DNA of 64,000 nucleotides from Gp13-AA77 sp035946735 (GCA_035946735.1 DASYYZ010000089.1:1-64000), one strand, 5' to 3'. Shown: positions 31,301 through 39,241, counted from the stretch's first letter. The notes: generated by a model not told the origin, from the letters alone. Numbers and translations: made by a program.

Positions 31301-32588
31301 TTCGCTGAGTTTGGGAGACTTTGTAACCCTGCATACCCTGCAGATCACGCAGGTGGGATCCGACTCTGAAGGTCTGATCACCGTAACCTGTTCGGACGTG
31401 CAACGCTTCATTCAAGGTCAACAGATCTGGTTGAACGGCGGCCCTCTGGAGTGGTCTCCGGGCCAGACGGCGGTGCAACCCGTGGGTGCCGCCGCCGGGA
31501 CCAACGCCTTTGCGGTTTCGGACGTCAATCCTCGTTTCGTGCAAGGAAATCCGATTGACATTTTGCTGGTAGCTCTGCAGAACGAGCTTGGCGTCGGCCA
31601 GGACCCGTCTCTGCGAAGTTCAAACTATGTGCTCCAACAACTCGCTCCCGTGTATTCCGCCCAGCAGAGTTATGATCCGCTTCCGCCGCCGCCAGGCTGG
31701 GTGCTGTTCGCGCCGGGCAACGATTCGACGCTCATCAATCCCAACATTTATATTGACGTTGACCAGTTTCTCTCTCTGCGCGATTCGCAATTTTCCGGGG
31801 ACTTTTTCGAGTTCTCGATCACGCGTCCCATCGATGGCAAGCAATTCCTGGAAGACCAGATTCTCAAGGTGCTGGGAATTAATCTGCTGGTCGGCGCCGA
31901 CGGAAAACTGCGGCTGAAGCCAATGAAGCCGTTTCCTTACCAGACGCCCGTCTTCAATCTCACCGCGAGCAACGTTCTCGGCATTCCCCAGACCGAGCGC
32001 CAGCCGATTATCAACCTCGTGACCGTCGCGACGGACGTGCAAGATTCCGGAGTGTCGACTTCGGCGCGAGCATATCTCGGTCAGGGGACATACGAGCAAC
32101 AGTCTTCCTTGCAGCGCTATCAGCAGGTCTATCAGCAGCAGGTTGAGGCCACGGGTCTGCGTACGAACTATGGCGCTAACATGCGATCGCGCTCTCTGGC
32201 AGACCGCATCTTTCGACGTCACGCGTTTGCTCCCCCAGCGTATCGGTTGCAGGCACAGCTTGCCACTTTGGCGATCGAACTTGGCGATCTGGTTTCGCTG
32301 ACGCATCCCCTACTGCCTGACTTCCAGACCGGCAAGCTCGGGGTGGTGAATATCGTCTGCGAGGTGATCGATCGCAAGCCGAACTACACGCAGGGTTGCG
32401 TCGAGTTCTCCTTGCTTGATACGCGTTTTCTGAATCAGTCTACCCCATACCTGATTGCGCCCGCCGCTGCCGGGATCGGTTCCTGGGTTACTGCCAGCGA
32501 GTCCGACAAGACTCAGTACATGTTCGTCTCACTGGCCTCGCAGGGCGGGGCCAATCCGGATGGAACGCCGGGGAACACGATCTTCTGA
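28302..32588 (+). CDS. Giant tail hub/baseplate protein with inserted glycosidase-like toroid domain
   Basis: This 1428-aa protein is the largest of the cluster. Residues about 1-560 and 600-930 have the helix pattern of an (alpha/alpha)6 toroid glycoside hydrolase: RSFIYDCALAILVYSASGNF (about 367-386), YIRTGAMAWVCYAYCVYMAL (about 603-622), STEHQVDIYFAFMRAA and LPWEFEVWPMFAPTAWFW near 915. Between the halves (about 410-580) lies a beta-sandwich that could bind carbohydrate. From about 935 a hub-like beta domain follows (NELEGASSIGAMTVKCIDPS, then GDFVTLHTLQI). It may degrade surface glycan during adsorption. GTA and related tail tips also carry hydrolase-like domains. Domain calls are by eye. 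Confidence 0.6.
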   Translation: MQTVQDYYPGSFYSDMQQTLTWLFARQSGQSGNWEANVGPTAFPVSSTPGSVLVPTSPALEEGGILSSEVLTNFSQTVFENITVVPPAGQPLDTSTGPDGFPVNYGVAGLPTGNLFVPAFQVTGPQIGAAYQSASSANPNGASICGVTYPVLPGMTIYGYVFNLLQAIAGYRVDIFSVSDAFYYQSSAPGMPPPASGPCAGQTPAPSQFQSLLVQQGVVGYWAAQVIGPGLVVAGLYPSTVPQPAPGASYRTLPAGWIAHSNTGIGPKLSQYFAQIYSKTDVEYLQEDQIPIVVQDPYHARAGSSVIPGQGEVTVHILYQDPVIGPTLVYTSLAGESAYSDLPLSFVVPPSDPLFVPDPTQTNVGALQNRSFIYDCALAILVYSASGNFRAAAKVISQINELLAQPGYLASAILENAEDGSVARWSAKGGTVANVAANSMSPQQPPYGTGNVIKLTASAANALFSFTGAGLPDLTDPQLSFQHYEGTGTFACDINVTTSAGNVIDVQVNSNTPAAASYVSGSRQITLPIGTGSSNWRVTLVDLGGLISSLTGDTLTSITGFQVTLGAAGMILYIDNLSLGGLQPLNSLSFSYDVFYGAIDQAYIRTGAMAWVCYAYCVYMALSLDYSAALNLQAMINFLLTLQSSANDLTNGLFFLGYGSYVDPGYQYIPGLQKPVSTEHQVDIYFAFMRAAAVLPVAATQLSKTGQITPSQAQSLQNTGTQVEAIAATVSANVLSNLYIPPSGNTPGHFAQGVTGSVLDTSEALDASGNWAALLADAAGRDDIALQCVEFFYGNFLVNNQTIQLSNATGSWNEAYQHATPFSGFRTYNDSPGGYSGSPSSVWQEGTWGTILALLRLYSIPGLAAYFQGLGTSIDNALTTLVTSQRTVRATTGDGSLIAYSSADRGLPWEFEVWPMFAPTAWFWLVALQPGLLLSVSNAASFLDTMQIPQGASQTANELEGASSIGAMTVKCIDPSGSLKQLAAQDALIGKVVQFQMGFPSLSLGDFVTLHTLQITQVGSDSEGLITVTCSDVQRFIQGQQIWLNGGPLEWSPGQTAVQPVGAAAGTNAFAVSDVNPRFVQGNPIDILLVALQNELGVGQDPSLRSSNYVLQQLAPVYSAQQSYDPLPPPPGWVLFAPGNDSTLINPNIYIDVDQFLSLRDSQFSGDFFEFSITRPIDGKQFLEDQILKVLGINLLVGADGKLRLKPMKPFPYQTPVFNLTASNVLGIPQTERQPIINLVTVATDVQDSGVSTSARAYLGQGTYEQQSSLQRYQQVYQQQVEATGLRTNYGANMRSRSLADRIFRRHAFAPPAYRLQAQLATLAIELGDLVSLTHPLLPDFQTGKLGVVNIVCEVIDRKPNYTQGCVEFSLLDTRFLNQSTPYLIAPAAAGIGSWVTASESDKTQYMFVSLASQGGANPDGTPGNTIF

Positions 32589-32740
32589 ATTTCGATCGTG
32601 GACTTTAGATTTACGATCGTGAAGTTTGCCAGTAATAAAATGAGAGCGAGAGCACTAGAAGACACTGTGATGAGCAGCACAATCAGGATCGGTAATCGAA
32701 AATCGGCAATCGAAAATCCAAAACATGGAGCGCAGCGACG

Positions 32741-33223
32741 ATGAGCCAGCTTACAATGTCCGTTATTCCGGGCTTTTTTGACATCGCCGATTCGGCGCTT
32801 GCCGGGGGCCAGCCGCTCACAGACGATTCCATTCTAAAGATTTCCCACAACGCAAAGTTTGCGGTAGTGCGCAACGAGATCATTTATATGGGCTTCTATG
32901 CGTCGGGCAATACGGTGCCGACGCCGACGAGTCCGGTGGATGGGTACTCTTACCAGCGCAGTGAGTGTGCCTTCATTCCTATTTTCGCTTCCAGCCGGCA
33001 GCCGGCGGCCGGCTTTGTGCCGGGACAGGCCTCATTTCCGATCCTGGCGAACAACGATCTGGGAAGCGGGACTATCGTCGTTGTGCCTTACGAGCTTGAC
33101 GTCAACGACTCCACGGGCTTGGTGACGTGCCAAGTCTACTTTTCGGGAAACGCGGCCCAGAACCAGGGAACGGTGAAGGTCTACTGCATTGCGATGCGTT
33201 CGACTGTTAACGTCGCGAACTGA
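32741..33223 (+). CDS. Phage tail-associated protein, unknown
   Basis: This 160-aa beta-rich protein lacks cysteine clusters and signal peptide. It follows the giant hub gene and precedes a tail-fibre-like gene, so it may be a receptor-binding or baseplate component. GGAGCGCAG lies upstream of ATG 32741, and the spacer contains AATCGAAAATCGG repeats. Confidence 0.52.
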   Translation: MSQLTMSVIPGFFDIADSALAGGQPLTDDSILKISHNAKFAVVRNEIIYMGFYASGNTVPTPTSPVDGYSYQRSECAFIPIFASSRQPAAGFVPGQASFPILANNDLGSGTIVVVPYELDVNDSTGLVTCQVYFSGNAAQNQGTVKVYCIAMRSTVNVAN

Positions 33224-33241
33224 CGGGGCGAGGAGAAGAGC

Positions 33242-33874
33242 ATGGCGGTTACACGTACGATCCTGCCGAGAAAGGGACTCGTCCAGCCGCAACACGGACT
33301 GACCGGCTATGAGGCAGATCAGGACGCAAATTGGGCCCTGCTGGATGCGAATGTCGCATTCGTCTCAGACCTGCAGTTTTCGGATCTGGGCATGGACGGC
33401 GTGGTGAGTGGCTTTCGACTCAGCGCCGCGTCAACCCTGACGCCAAGCCTCACCCCGGGCGTCCTTTATGCTCAAGGGAAGCGCTACGCGCCGGTTGTAG
33501 CGCCGAGCCTCCCCGCGGCGCCGGCAAGCACGACGTCTTACCTTTTCTATAACGCGATCTCGGGTTTCTACTATCAAGCCGGACCCGCGGGCGCGGCCGG
33601 CGGCGATGCTCTGATAGGAAAGGCGGTCACCAATGCGAGTGCCATTACGCAGGCGATCGGATCGACACCTATCTTCGGATACGTGAATGTGAGCGCGGCC
33701 GGGGTCGGCGATTTCAGCGTCCCTCATCTGCTGGGCCGCAAGCCCTTAGGCGCAGTGATCCTGATGACTTCGAACGGAACGCTCTGGTTTCAGCCCTCCG
33801 TTCTTTTCGACGCCACGAACCTGTATTTTGCGGGTTCCGGCGCAGGCGTCACAGCTGCCGTTCAGGTGTGGTGA
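33242..33874 (+). CDS. Tail fibre-like protein
   Basis: This 210-aa protein has an N-terminal segment KGLVQPQHGLTGYEADQDAN (about residues 12-31) followed by NWALLDANVAFVSDL, a form common at the base of phage tail fibres. A beta-structured, glycine/alanine-rich remainder follows. A strong ribosome site (GAGGAG) precedes ATG 33242. The likely role is host recognition. Confidence 0.58.
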   Translation: MAVTRTILPRKGLVQPQHGLTGYEADQDANWALLDANVAFVSDLQFSDLGMDGVVSGFRLSAASTLTPSLTPGVLYAQGKRYAPVVAPSLPAAPASTTSYLFYNAISGFYYQAGPAGAAGGDALIGKAVTNASAITQAIGSTPIFGYVNVSAAGVGDFSVPHLLGRKPLGAVILMTSNGTLWFQPSVLFDATNLYFAGSGAGVTAAVQVW

Positions 33875-33939
33875 GCCCTCGGGAGGTCGTCATGGTAGGA
33901 CCTGGTTTGGCAATGAAACAAGATCGTCCGGGGTGGACC

Positions 33940-34161
33940 ATGAATAGGAAGCGTGAACGGCTTGATATCTCGGTCTGCGGCCGGTTGCCGCTTGCGCGGT
34001 TTCGCACGCTGGAGGCCTGGTGTGGCCATAGCTTGAGAAAGCGAGCCGAACTGGTGGGCATCGTGCTCGACAGGGTGCTCGAGATCTACGAAGAGGAAGC
34101 GACCGCCGACGAGCCACTGGAGTTCTTCGTACGCAAGCTTCATCTCGGGCGGGATCTGTGA
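33940..34161 (+). CDS. Small basic protein, unknown
   Basis: The open frame starts at GTG 33868, overlapping the fibre gene end. ATG 33940 gives a 73-aa protein with a compact helical sequence (LEAWCGHSLRKRAELVGIVL, about residues 28-47). It could be a small DNA-binding protein. No family recognised. Confidence 0.4.
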   Translation: MNRKRERLDISVCGRLPLARFRTLEAWCGHSLRKRAELVGIVLDRVLEIYEEEATADEPLEFFVRKLHLGRDL

Positions 34162-34412
34162 ACATTGTCTTTCTTGTCTTAAACGTCTTAAACGTCTGAG
34201 ACGTTCACGATGTCTGGAGCAATCGTAACAAACTATATGATCATAACATGAATAACATCTTATACTTTGACATAATCTAGTCTATGGGGTACGGTCACTT
34301 CGAACGCTGATGCGTCGCGTTTGGAAGGGGCTGATCTCCAATGACACCGTGGCCATACTAGTGAACCGTGGAGCCAGGGACCAACGAGACCTAAAGAGGA
34401 GATGCTAGAGCC
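34162..34412. other. AT-rich spacer at the right edge of the phage cluster
   Basis: This 251-bp gap is more AT-rich than any coding part nearby. It holds 9-bp tandem repeats (34167-34202), a 10-bp palindrome TATGATCATA (34236-34245) and a TTGACA (34267-34272) that could serve as a -35 element for the next gene, though the -10 match is poor. Confidence 0.5.
34167..34202. repeat. Four tandem 9-bp repeats, iteron-like
   Basis: Units GTCTTTCTT, GTCTTAAAC, GTCTTAAAC and GTCTGAGAC follow each other without gaps, with a further degenerate unit after. Nine-base spacing could place a protein along one or alternating DNA faces. Confidence 0.5.
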
Positions 34413-34964
34413 ATGAAGACGATAGCGTTCTGGACGCTTGACGCGACTGTTCTGTTTGCTCTTTCACTGGTTTATCTGCATCAAGGCTACCAGCGCAAGA
34501 ACCCGCTATTTGCCGTATGGTTGTTCAATGGGGTGCTAATGCAGCTTATCGGAGCCTGGTCCCTGGCAGCTGGGCGCCCTCCCTGGGTTAACAGGGTGCG
34601 CCTGGTGGATGATTTGATCGTCTATGTTCTAACTGTGGGCGTCTTACTTTTTGCGGCCGTACGGCGCGACTGTCAGGTCAATCGCACCCTGCTCTGGGGA
34701 GTGGGAGCCATGCTGGTGTTGAATCTTTTTTCGAGATTTATGGGCGTTCGGCTGGAGCACTCTTTGCAGGTGTGGTTGCGCAACATTGCGTTTTTCGGGC
34801 CCGCGATTTTTCTGCTGATCGCCCTGTCGGGCATTCGTTTCGACCTGATGCCGCTCTGGGTCAGCGCGAGATTCCGAATGCTTGGTGACCGCTGGGTGGA
34901 AGGGCCGGCCCTCGCCGCGGTCGGAATCTTCGAATCCTGGCGCAGCCGCAGGCAGTCCCGTTGA
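34413..34964 (+). CDS. Multi-pass membrane protein, unknown
   Basis: This 183-aa protein has about five membrane helices (for example residues 7-23, 31-51, 62-82, 92-112 and 125-145) and a basic C-terminus. AAAGAGGAG precedes the ATG. It has its own AT-rich upstream region, so it may be outside the structural operon or a host gene. No family recognised. Confidence 0.6.
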   Translation: MKTIAFWTLDATVLFALSLVYLHQGYQRKNPLFAVWLFNGVLMQLIGAWSLAAGRPPWVNRVRLVDDLIVYVLTVGVLLFAAVRRDCQVNRTLLWGVGAMLVLNLFSRFMGVRLEHSLQVWLRNIAFFGPAIFLLIALSGIRFDLMPLWVSARFRMLGDRWVEGPALAAVGIFESWRSRRQSR

Positions 34965-35064
34965 GATTGCGGCGCCGCGATGTGGCTAGTGGGAACGGCG
35001 CATTTCGTCGTTTACGAGATTCCTCGTGGGTACCGGCCATAAGACCGCTATCAAAGCCGGACGA

Positions 35065-35952
35065 TCAGCGGTTGGCCTCGTCCAGCGCACAACGAGCGCC
35101 GACGAAGCTGTACCTGAGTTTTGGATCGATGCCGTAGCGGAAAGAGACCCGAACGTATTGTTGATCGCCCATGTACGATCCGCCACGAAGCAGGCGCATC
35201 GAGCCGCTTGGGGGACCCGCAGGATCGGCACCGGGGCTATGCGAATAGTAGAAGACGTCAAACCAGTCGTTCACCCACTCCCAAACGTTCCCCAGAGTAT
35301 CAAAGAGACCGAACGCGTTGGCGCGCTTCCCGGCTACCGGATGGGCCCGATCGCCGTTGGCAATCAACCGCTTGTAGTAATGCTCCTGGTCCTGATTGAG
35401 CCGCTGCTGATATGTCTGTTGTTCCTGATCCCAAAGTCCGTCGGCATTCAGGCGATGCTGGCCGCTGTTATCCGCGTACCAGCCCACCTCGTCGAGCGGC
35501 CCATAGCGGGCGTTGCCGTTTCCGCCCCGCGCTGCGTATTCCCACTCCGCTTCGGTCGATAGCCGGCCTCCTGCCCACCGGCAGTAGGCTTGCGCGTCCT
35601 TCCATGTGAGGTTGACCATCGGCAGGCCATCGTCCTGTTCCCAACCGCGGTTGAATCCCGGCGCCGGCGGCATGTCTTGACTCGTCCTTCTTGCGAAACG
35701 CTTGTAGGCCTGAACCGTCACTTCGGTTTGCCCCATCCAGAAGCCTTTGCTGATCGTAACCTGGTGCAGCGGCTTCTCATCGGCGTCGCATTCCCTGTCT
35801 CCCGTCGAGCAGCCCATTTGGAACGCTCGTGGCGGGATCCAAGAGTACTTTAGCCCGTCTCGAGAGTTCTTCTTCACCGCCCCCGGACGTGCAGGAACTT
35901 CCTTTTGGGAACTCTTCCGAATGGACCCAAGCTTGGTCCCCCGGGAACGCAT
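35065..35952 (-). CDS. Formylglycine-generating enzyme-like (SUMF1) domain protein, signal peptide in another frame
   Basis: The 295-aa frame contains the FGE-sulfatase fold: WIPPRAFQMGC (about residues 38-48), the Q-V-T-I strand, QTEVTVQAYKRF, PMVNLTWKDAQAYCRW (about 121-136), the signature RLSTEAEWEYAARGG (about 140-154), NVWEWVNDWF (about 231-240) and the terminal GARC. In this family many members are not true FGEs but bind or modify other targets. A clear signal peptide sits in a different frame just upstream (frame starting 36058), so an export signal and this domain are probably one gene broken by a frameshift near 35850-35950. A sequencing error is possible. Confidence 0.75.
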   Translation of the reverse strand: MRSRGTKLGSIRKSSQKEVPARPGAVKKNSRDGLKYSWIPPRAFQMGCSTGDRECDADEKPLHQVTISKGFWMGQTEVTVQAYKRFARRTSQDMPPAPGFNRGWEQDDGLPMVNLTWKDAQAYCRWAGGRLSTEAEWEYAARGGNGNARYGPLDEVGWYADNSGQHRLNADGLWDQEQQTYQQRLNQDQEHYYKRLIANGDRAHPVAGKRANAFGLFDTLGNVWEWVNDWFDVFYYSHSPGADPAGPPSGSMRLLRGGSYMGDQQYVRVSFRYGIDPKLRYSFVGARCALDEANR

Positions 35953-36166
35953 CCAGCCAGGCGCCTGAGGCCGGTGCAGGTGACAACAGCATCACGACAA
36001 GCGCAGGCAAGAATGGAGCGAGTGGTCTAACACTCGAATTCCTGGTCGCGAGCGACACACAAACAGGGTTTCGCGGCAGGGACTTGTTCTGAGGTCACCG
36101 CCGCGCGAGCGGGAGATGCTCTGGAAAGGCACGTCCTTGTGGCAAGCCGGAGGTGTCACCTGACAA

Positions 36167-36466
36167 TCAGCGCGCGCTGACAGACGTTACGGTGATGGCG
36201 TCCGCGCCGCTCAACGTGCCGGTTACCTTCACGCGTTTGCCGCCCAGCCCCTTGAACTTGTCCTCTGCGTCCAGGCTGTAGGCCTTGCCCTTAGAGACGA
36301 GCACGTACTTGGCGCCGGCAGCGACGCACTTTTCGATGCAAGCCGTGTCATGCTTCGTGGCGTCGCACTTGTCATCACTGACGGTACCGGTCCACGTCTG
36401 GGCGGCCCAAGCCAGGCATCCGAACGCGAGAGCGGCGAGCATCGTCATTGCCAGTCTCTTAATCAT
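36167..36466 (-). CDS. Small secreted protein (DUF5818-like)
   Basis: This 99-aa protein has a signal peptide (residues 1-21, cleavage after WAA) and a short beta domain carrying WTGTVSDDKCD and a later cysteine pair (HDTACIEKC, about residues 40-48). ATG 36466 is the better start because GGAGGAGC lies immediately upstream. It is probably co-transcribed with bcp, 26 bp away. Small exported proteins of this pattern are common in Acidobacteriota. Function unknown. Confidence 0.65.
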   Translation of the reverse strand: MIKRLAMTMLAALAFGCLAWAAQTWTGTVSDDKCDATKHDTACIEKCVAAGAKYVLVSKGKAYSLDAEDKFKGLGGKRVKVTGTLSGADAITVTSVSAR

Positions 36467-36492
36467 TGCTCCTCCGCATTGCCGCGAAATCG

Positions 36493-36954
36493 TCATCTCT
36501 TCTTCACCGCTTCCAGCACCTGCTGGGTGTGACCGTCCACCTTGACCCTGGGAAAGACGTGAGTGATTTTCCCTTCAGGTCCGATGATGTAAGTGGTGCG
36601 GACGATGCCCATCGACTTTTTGCCGTACATGTTCTTTTCCTGCCACACGCCGTAAGCCTCAAGCATCTTGTGGTCGGGATCAGAGAGCAGCGGGAAGTTC
36701 AGTTGATACTTGTCGCGGAACTTCCGCAAGGCTTCGGGCGGGTCGGCGCTGACTCCGACCACGTTCGTCTTCGCTTTGGTTAATTCCTTCGAGGCATCCC
36801 GAAACTGATTCGCCTCGACGGTGCAGCCCGGCGTATCTGCCTTGGGATAGAAGTAGAGCACGAGGTTCTGACCGCGAAAATCCTTGAGGCTGGCTTTCTT
36901 TCCGGAGTCGGAAACGAGGGAAAAATCGGGGGCCTTATCACCGATATTCAACAT
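36493..36954 (-). CDS. bcp: Thiol peroxidase, Bcp/PrxQ type
   Basis: This 153-aa peroxiredoxin reduces hydroperoxides. The peroxidatic cysteine is in FYPKADTPGCTVEANQF (about residue 44) with the conserved T and P before it. A resolving cysteine five residues later, common in PrxQ, is replaced (N at that place), so this would be a 1-Cys type. GVSADPPEALRKF and FPLLSDPDHK are typical. Cytoplasmic; no signal peptide. Its start is followed downstream by the small secreted gene. Confidence 0.9.
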   Translation of the reverse strand: MLNIGDKAPDFSLVSDSGKKASLKDFRGQNLVLYFYPKADTPGCTVEANQFRDASKELTKAKTNVVGVSADPPEALRKFRDKYQLNFPLLSDPDHKMLEAYGVWQEKNMYGKKSMGIVRTTYIIGPEGKITHVFPRVKVDGHTQQVLEAVKKR

Positions 36955-37144
36955 TGTTGGGCTCTCCTGTCAATTTCCAAGCGAGACAATCAACGATCGT
37001 CATATAAGTCCTCGCGTTTCCATGTCCGCCTGCCTGGAATGGGTGTCCCTCGCGAATCAGTGCATCTATGAAGACCTTCCCCTCTTTCCCGCTCTGACTC
37101 ACCCCGCGTCCGAATGATATTATGCATCGCAGCCAAGGGCAGGC

Positions 37145-38623
37145 TCAAGCAGCGCCCAGCTCGCGCTTCAGAGCCTCCTGCACCGCCTGGGCATTGGCCT
37201 GGCCCCGCGTCGCCTTCATCACCTGGCCCACAAACCAACCCAGAGTGGCGGTCTTGCCGCTGCGATACTGCTCCACTTGCTTGGGATTAGCTGTCATAAT
37301 CTCGCGCGCCACGCGTGCAATCTGTTCCGCATCGCTGATCTGCGCGAGACCCTTCTCCGCCACGATCTCTGCTGCCGTCTTCCCGGTACCGAACATCTCC
37401 GCCAGAATTTCCTTGCCCATCTTGCCCGTGGCCGCGCCAGCGCGCACCAGCTTGACGAGCTCGGCCAGATTGGGCGCCGGAATGGGGCAATCTTCAATCT
37501 CCTTTTGATTCTCCTGCAACAGAAAGGTGAGATCGTTCAGGATCCAGTTGGCTGCAACCTTCGGTTCACCCGACAGCCGCGCCACTTCCTCGAAGTAATC
37601 CGCCAGAGCGCGCGAAAGGATCAGCAACGCCGCGTCCTGCCGGGGCAGGCCGTACTGAGACTGGAACCGATCCTCCTTTGCCTGCGGCAGCTCCGGCAGC
37701 GAACGGCGCGCCTCCTCGAGCCACGCCTCGCTGATGACAAGCGGCGGCAGATCAGGCTCGGGAAAGTAGCGATAATCGTGAGCGAATTCCTTCGTGCGCA
37801 TGCCGTAAGTGCGCTGACCGCGGCTGTCCCAAAGTCGCGTTTCCTGCGTCACCCTGCCGCCGCCCTCCAGGACCTCAATCTGCCGGTCGATTTCGTAAGC
37901 GAGCGCTTTCTGGATAAACCGAAAAGAGTTTACGTTCTTCACCTCGGTCTTGGTTCCGAACTTCTCCGCGCCCCGCAGGCGCACGCTCACGTTGGCGTCG
38001 CAACGCAGGCTGCCTTCCTCCATGTTGCAGTCGGAGACTTCGAGGTAAAGCATCATGGTCTTGAGCCGCGTCAGATAGTCATAGGCCTCTTCGGGATTGC
38101 GCAGATCGGGTTCGCTGACGATCTCGATGAGCGGCACGCCGGAGCGGTTAAGGTCGATGTAGGACATGTGGTTCGAGTCCGGAAAGCCTTCGTGCAGCGA
38201 CTTGCCGGCGTCCTCTTCGAGATGGACGCGCGTGATGCCGATCGTCCGGCGGACGTTATCGATCTCGATGTCGAGTGAGCCGTGCTCCGCCAGAGGTTGA
38301 TCGAATTGCGAGATCTGGTACCCCTTGGGCAAGTCCGGGTAGAAGTAGTTCTTGCGCGCGAATTGTGAAAAAAGATTGACGTGGCAATCGAGGCCCAGCG
38401 CGGCCTTCAGCGCCATCGTGACGGCGTCGCGATTGAGCACCGGCAGCGCGCCGGGCAAGCCGAGGCACACCGGACAGGTGTTCGAATTGGGCGGATCGCC
38501 AAAATGCGTCGAGCACCGGCAGAAGATCTTGGATCGGGTTTGAAGCTGGACGTGGACCTCGAGTCCGATCACGGGTTCATACCGGGCCCGCACTTCTGGC
38601 GCCACGAGCAATTGTGTGGACAT
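37145..38623 (-). CDS. gatB: Aspartyl/glutamyl-tRNA(Asn/Gln) amidotransferase subunit B
   Basis: This 492-aa subunit of GatCAB converts Glu-tRNA(Gln) or Asp-tRNA(Asn) to the amide form. The N-terminus has EPVIGLEVHVQL (about residues 16-27), the zinc-type motif FCRCSTHFG...NTCPVCLGLPG (about 34-57), ARKNYFYPDLPKGYQISQ (about 89-106) and the EEDAGKS motif. The C-terminal YqeY-like domain ends with LGWFVGQVMKATRGQANAQ. Length fits the family. gatA and gatC are not adjacent in this window. Confidence 0.95.
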   Translation of the reverse strand: MSTQLLVAPEVRARYEPVIGLEVHVQLQTRSKIFCRCSTHFGDPPNSNTCPVCLGLPGALPVLNRDAVTMALKAALGLDCHVNLFSQFARKNYFYPDLPKGYQISQFDQPLAEHGSLDIEIDNVRRTIGITRVHLEEDAGKSLHEGFPDSNHMSYIDLNRSGVPLIEIVSEPDLRNPEEAYDYLTRLKTMMLYLEVSDCNMEEGSLRCDANVSVRLRGAEKFGTKTEVKNVNSFRFIQKALAYEIDRQIEVLEGGGRVTQETRLWDSRGQRTYGMRTKEFAHDYRYFPEPDLPPLVISEAWLEEARRSLPELPQAKEDRFQSQYGLPRQDAALLILSRALADYFEEVARLSGEPKVAANWILNDLTFLLQENQKEIEDCPIPAPNLAELVKLVRAGAATGKMGKEILAEMFGTGKTAAEIVAEKGLAQISDAEQIARVAREIMTANPKQVEQYRSGKTATLGWFVGQVMKATRGQANAQAVQEALKRELGAA

Positions 38624-38660
38624 TCTTGAGAGCTCCTCGTAGTCCGTCCGTCCCGAAATC

Positions 38661-38906
38661 TCAGTCAGCGCCGCGGATCGTGTGAGTTCTTGCCAGCCCG
38701 CTCAGACGCCAGCGGCGAACTGCCACACCGGACCACACAGCTTCCACGAGACCAAACGGCCAGGCGCCCTGCAGAAACCCGTACACCGATCCCAGCGCAC
38801 AGGCGACGGCAAAGCCCAGTACGAACCAGTGGCTGCGACGCTCGCACGCATAGCAGACCAGCATGGCCGTAACCGCGAACAAGCCGAAGAGGGAAAGCCC
38901 GTTCAT
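38661..38906 (-). CDS. Small membrane protein beside gatB
   Basis: This 81-aa protein has two membrane helices (about residues 4-19 and 27-46) and a basic C-terminus ending in R-rich residues. It lies 37 bp upstream of gatB on the same strand and may be co-transcribed. Function unknown. Confidence 0.55.
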   Translation of the reverse strand: MNGLSLFGLFAVTAMLVCYACERRSHWFVLGFAVACALGSVYGFLQGAWPFGLVEAVWSGVAVRRWRLSGLARTHTIRGAD

Positions 38907-39241
38907 GCCGTCATACCGCGCACCCCGAGAGTGAGCGGGAACCTATCTATTATAATCGAGGCTTCGCGCCGCGGATGGCGTTGACCGCACTTGAAGGTGG
39001 TTCCCGAGACTCAGCTCAAGCCCGCCTCTTTCGAGGCCTTTGCGCCGCACCGGCAGCCGGCAGGCGTTGACAGCAGACGGAAGACGGCAGACAGTAGACG
39101 GCGGGCGGAGACGGCACACAAGTGGCGACTCACTGGCAGATTGACGGCCATCGGGAGTGCCCGTTACCAGGGGACGGTCTCTGACCGCCGGGACAACAAG
39201 AACCCGGGAAAAGGAACAATTGAAAACTGGCAAAGGATAAC
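38907..39241. other. Intergenic stretch with AGACGGC short repeats
   Basis: This 335-bp spacer between divergent small membrane genes encodes no supported protein. It contains AGACGGAAGACGGCAGACAG-type near-tandem units at about 39067-39118. Confidence 0.5.

Larger units (their letters stand above)
11200..34964 (+). mobile_element. Structural-gene-only phage cluster (Mu-like head, non-contractile short tail), possible GTA-like element
   Basis: About 23.8 kb of co-directional genes encode packaging, head, connector and tail functions in the usual order. The terminase, portal and protease resemble those of Mu-like phages. No sheath gene was seen, so the tail is probably siphovirus-like. No integrase, transposase A/B, replication gene, repressor or endolysin is present. 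The only lysis-type gene is a 3-TM holin of the kind Pfam names after gene transfer agents. Host-type short repeats occur in several spacers, which suggests long residence. A decayed transposable siphophage is the main alternative. The borders are set by the first and last non-host-like genes, not by attachment sites. Confidence 0.8.

Noticed and set aside
34162..34412. Phage attachment site at the right edge
   Set aside because: No matching core was found near 10.8-11.2 kb and no tRNA gene or integrase is present. The 9-bp tandem repeats do not recur at the left edge.
11200..34964. Tailocin (headless phage tail bacteriocin) interpretation
   Set aside because: Terminase, portal, protease/scaffold and capsid genes are all present and open, so particles would have heads.
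37277..38278. 333-codon open frame antisense to gatB
   Set aside because: gatB is unmistakable on the other strand. The antisense frame shows no conserved pattern.
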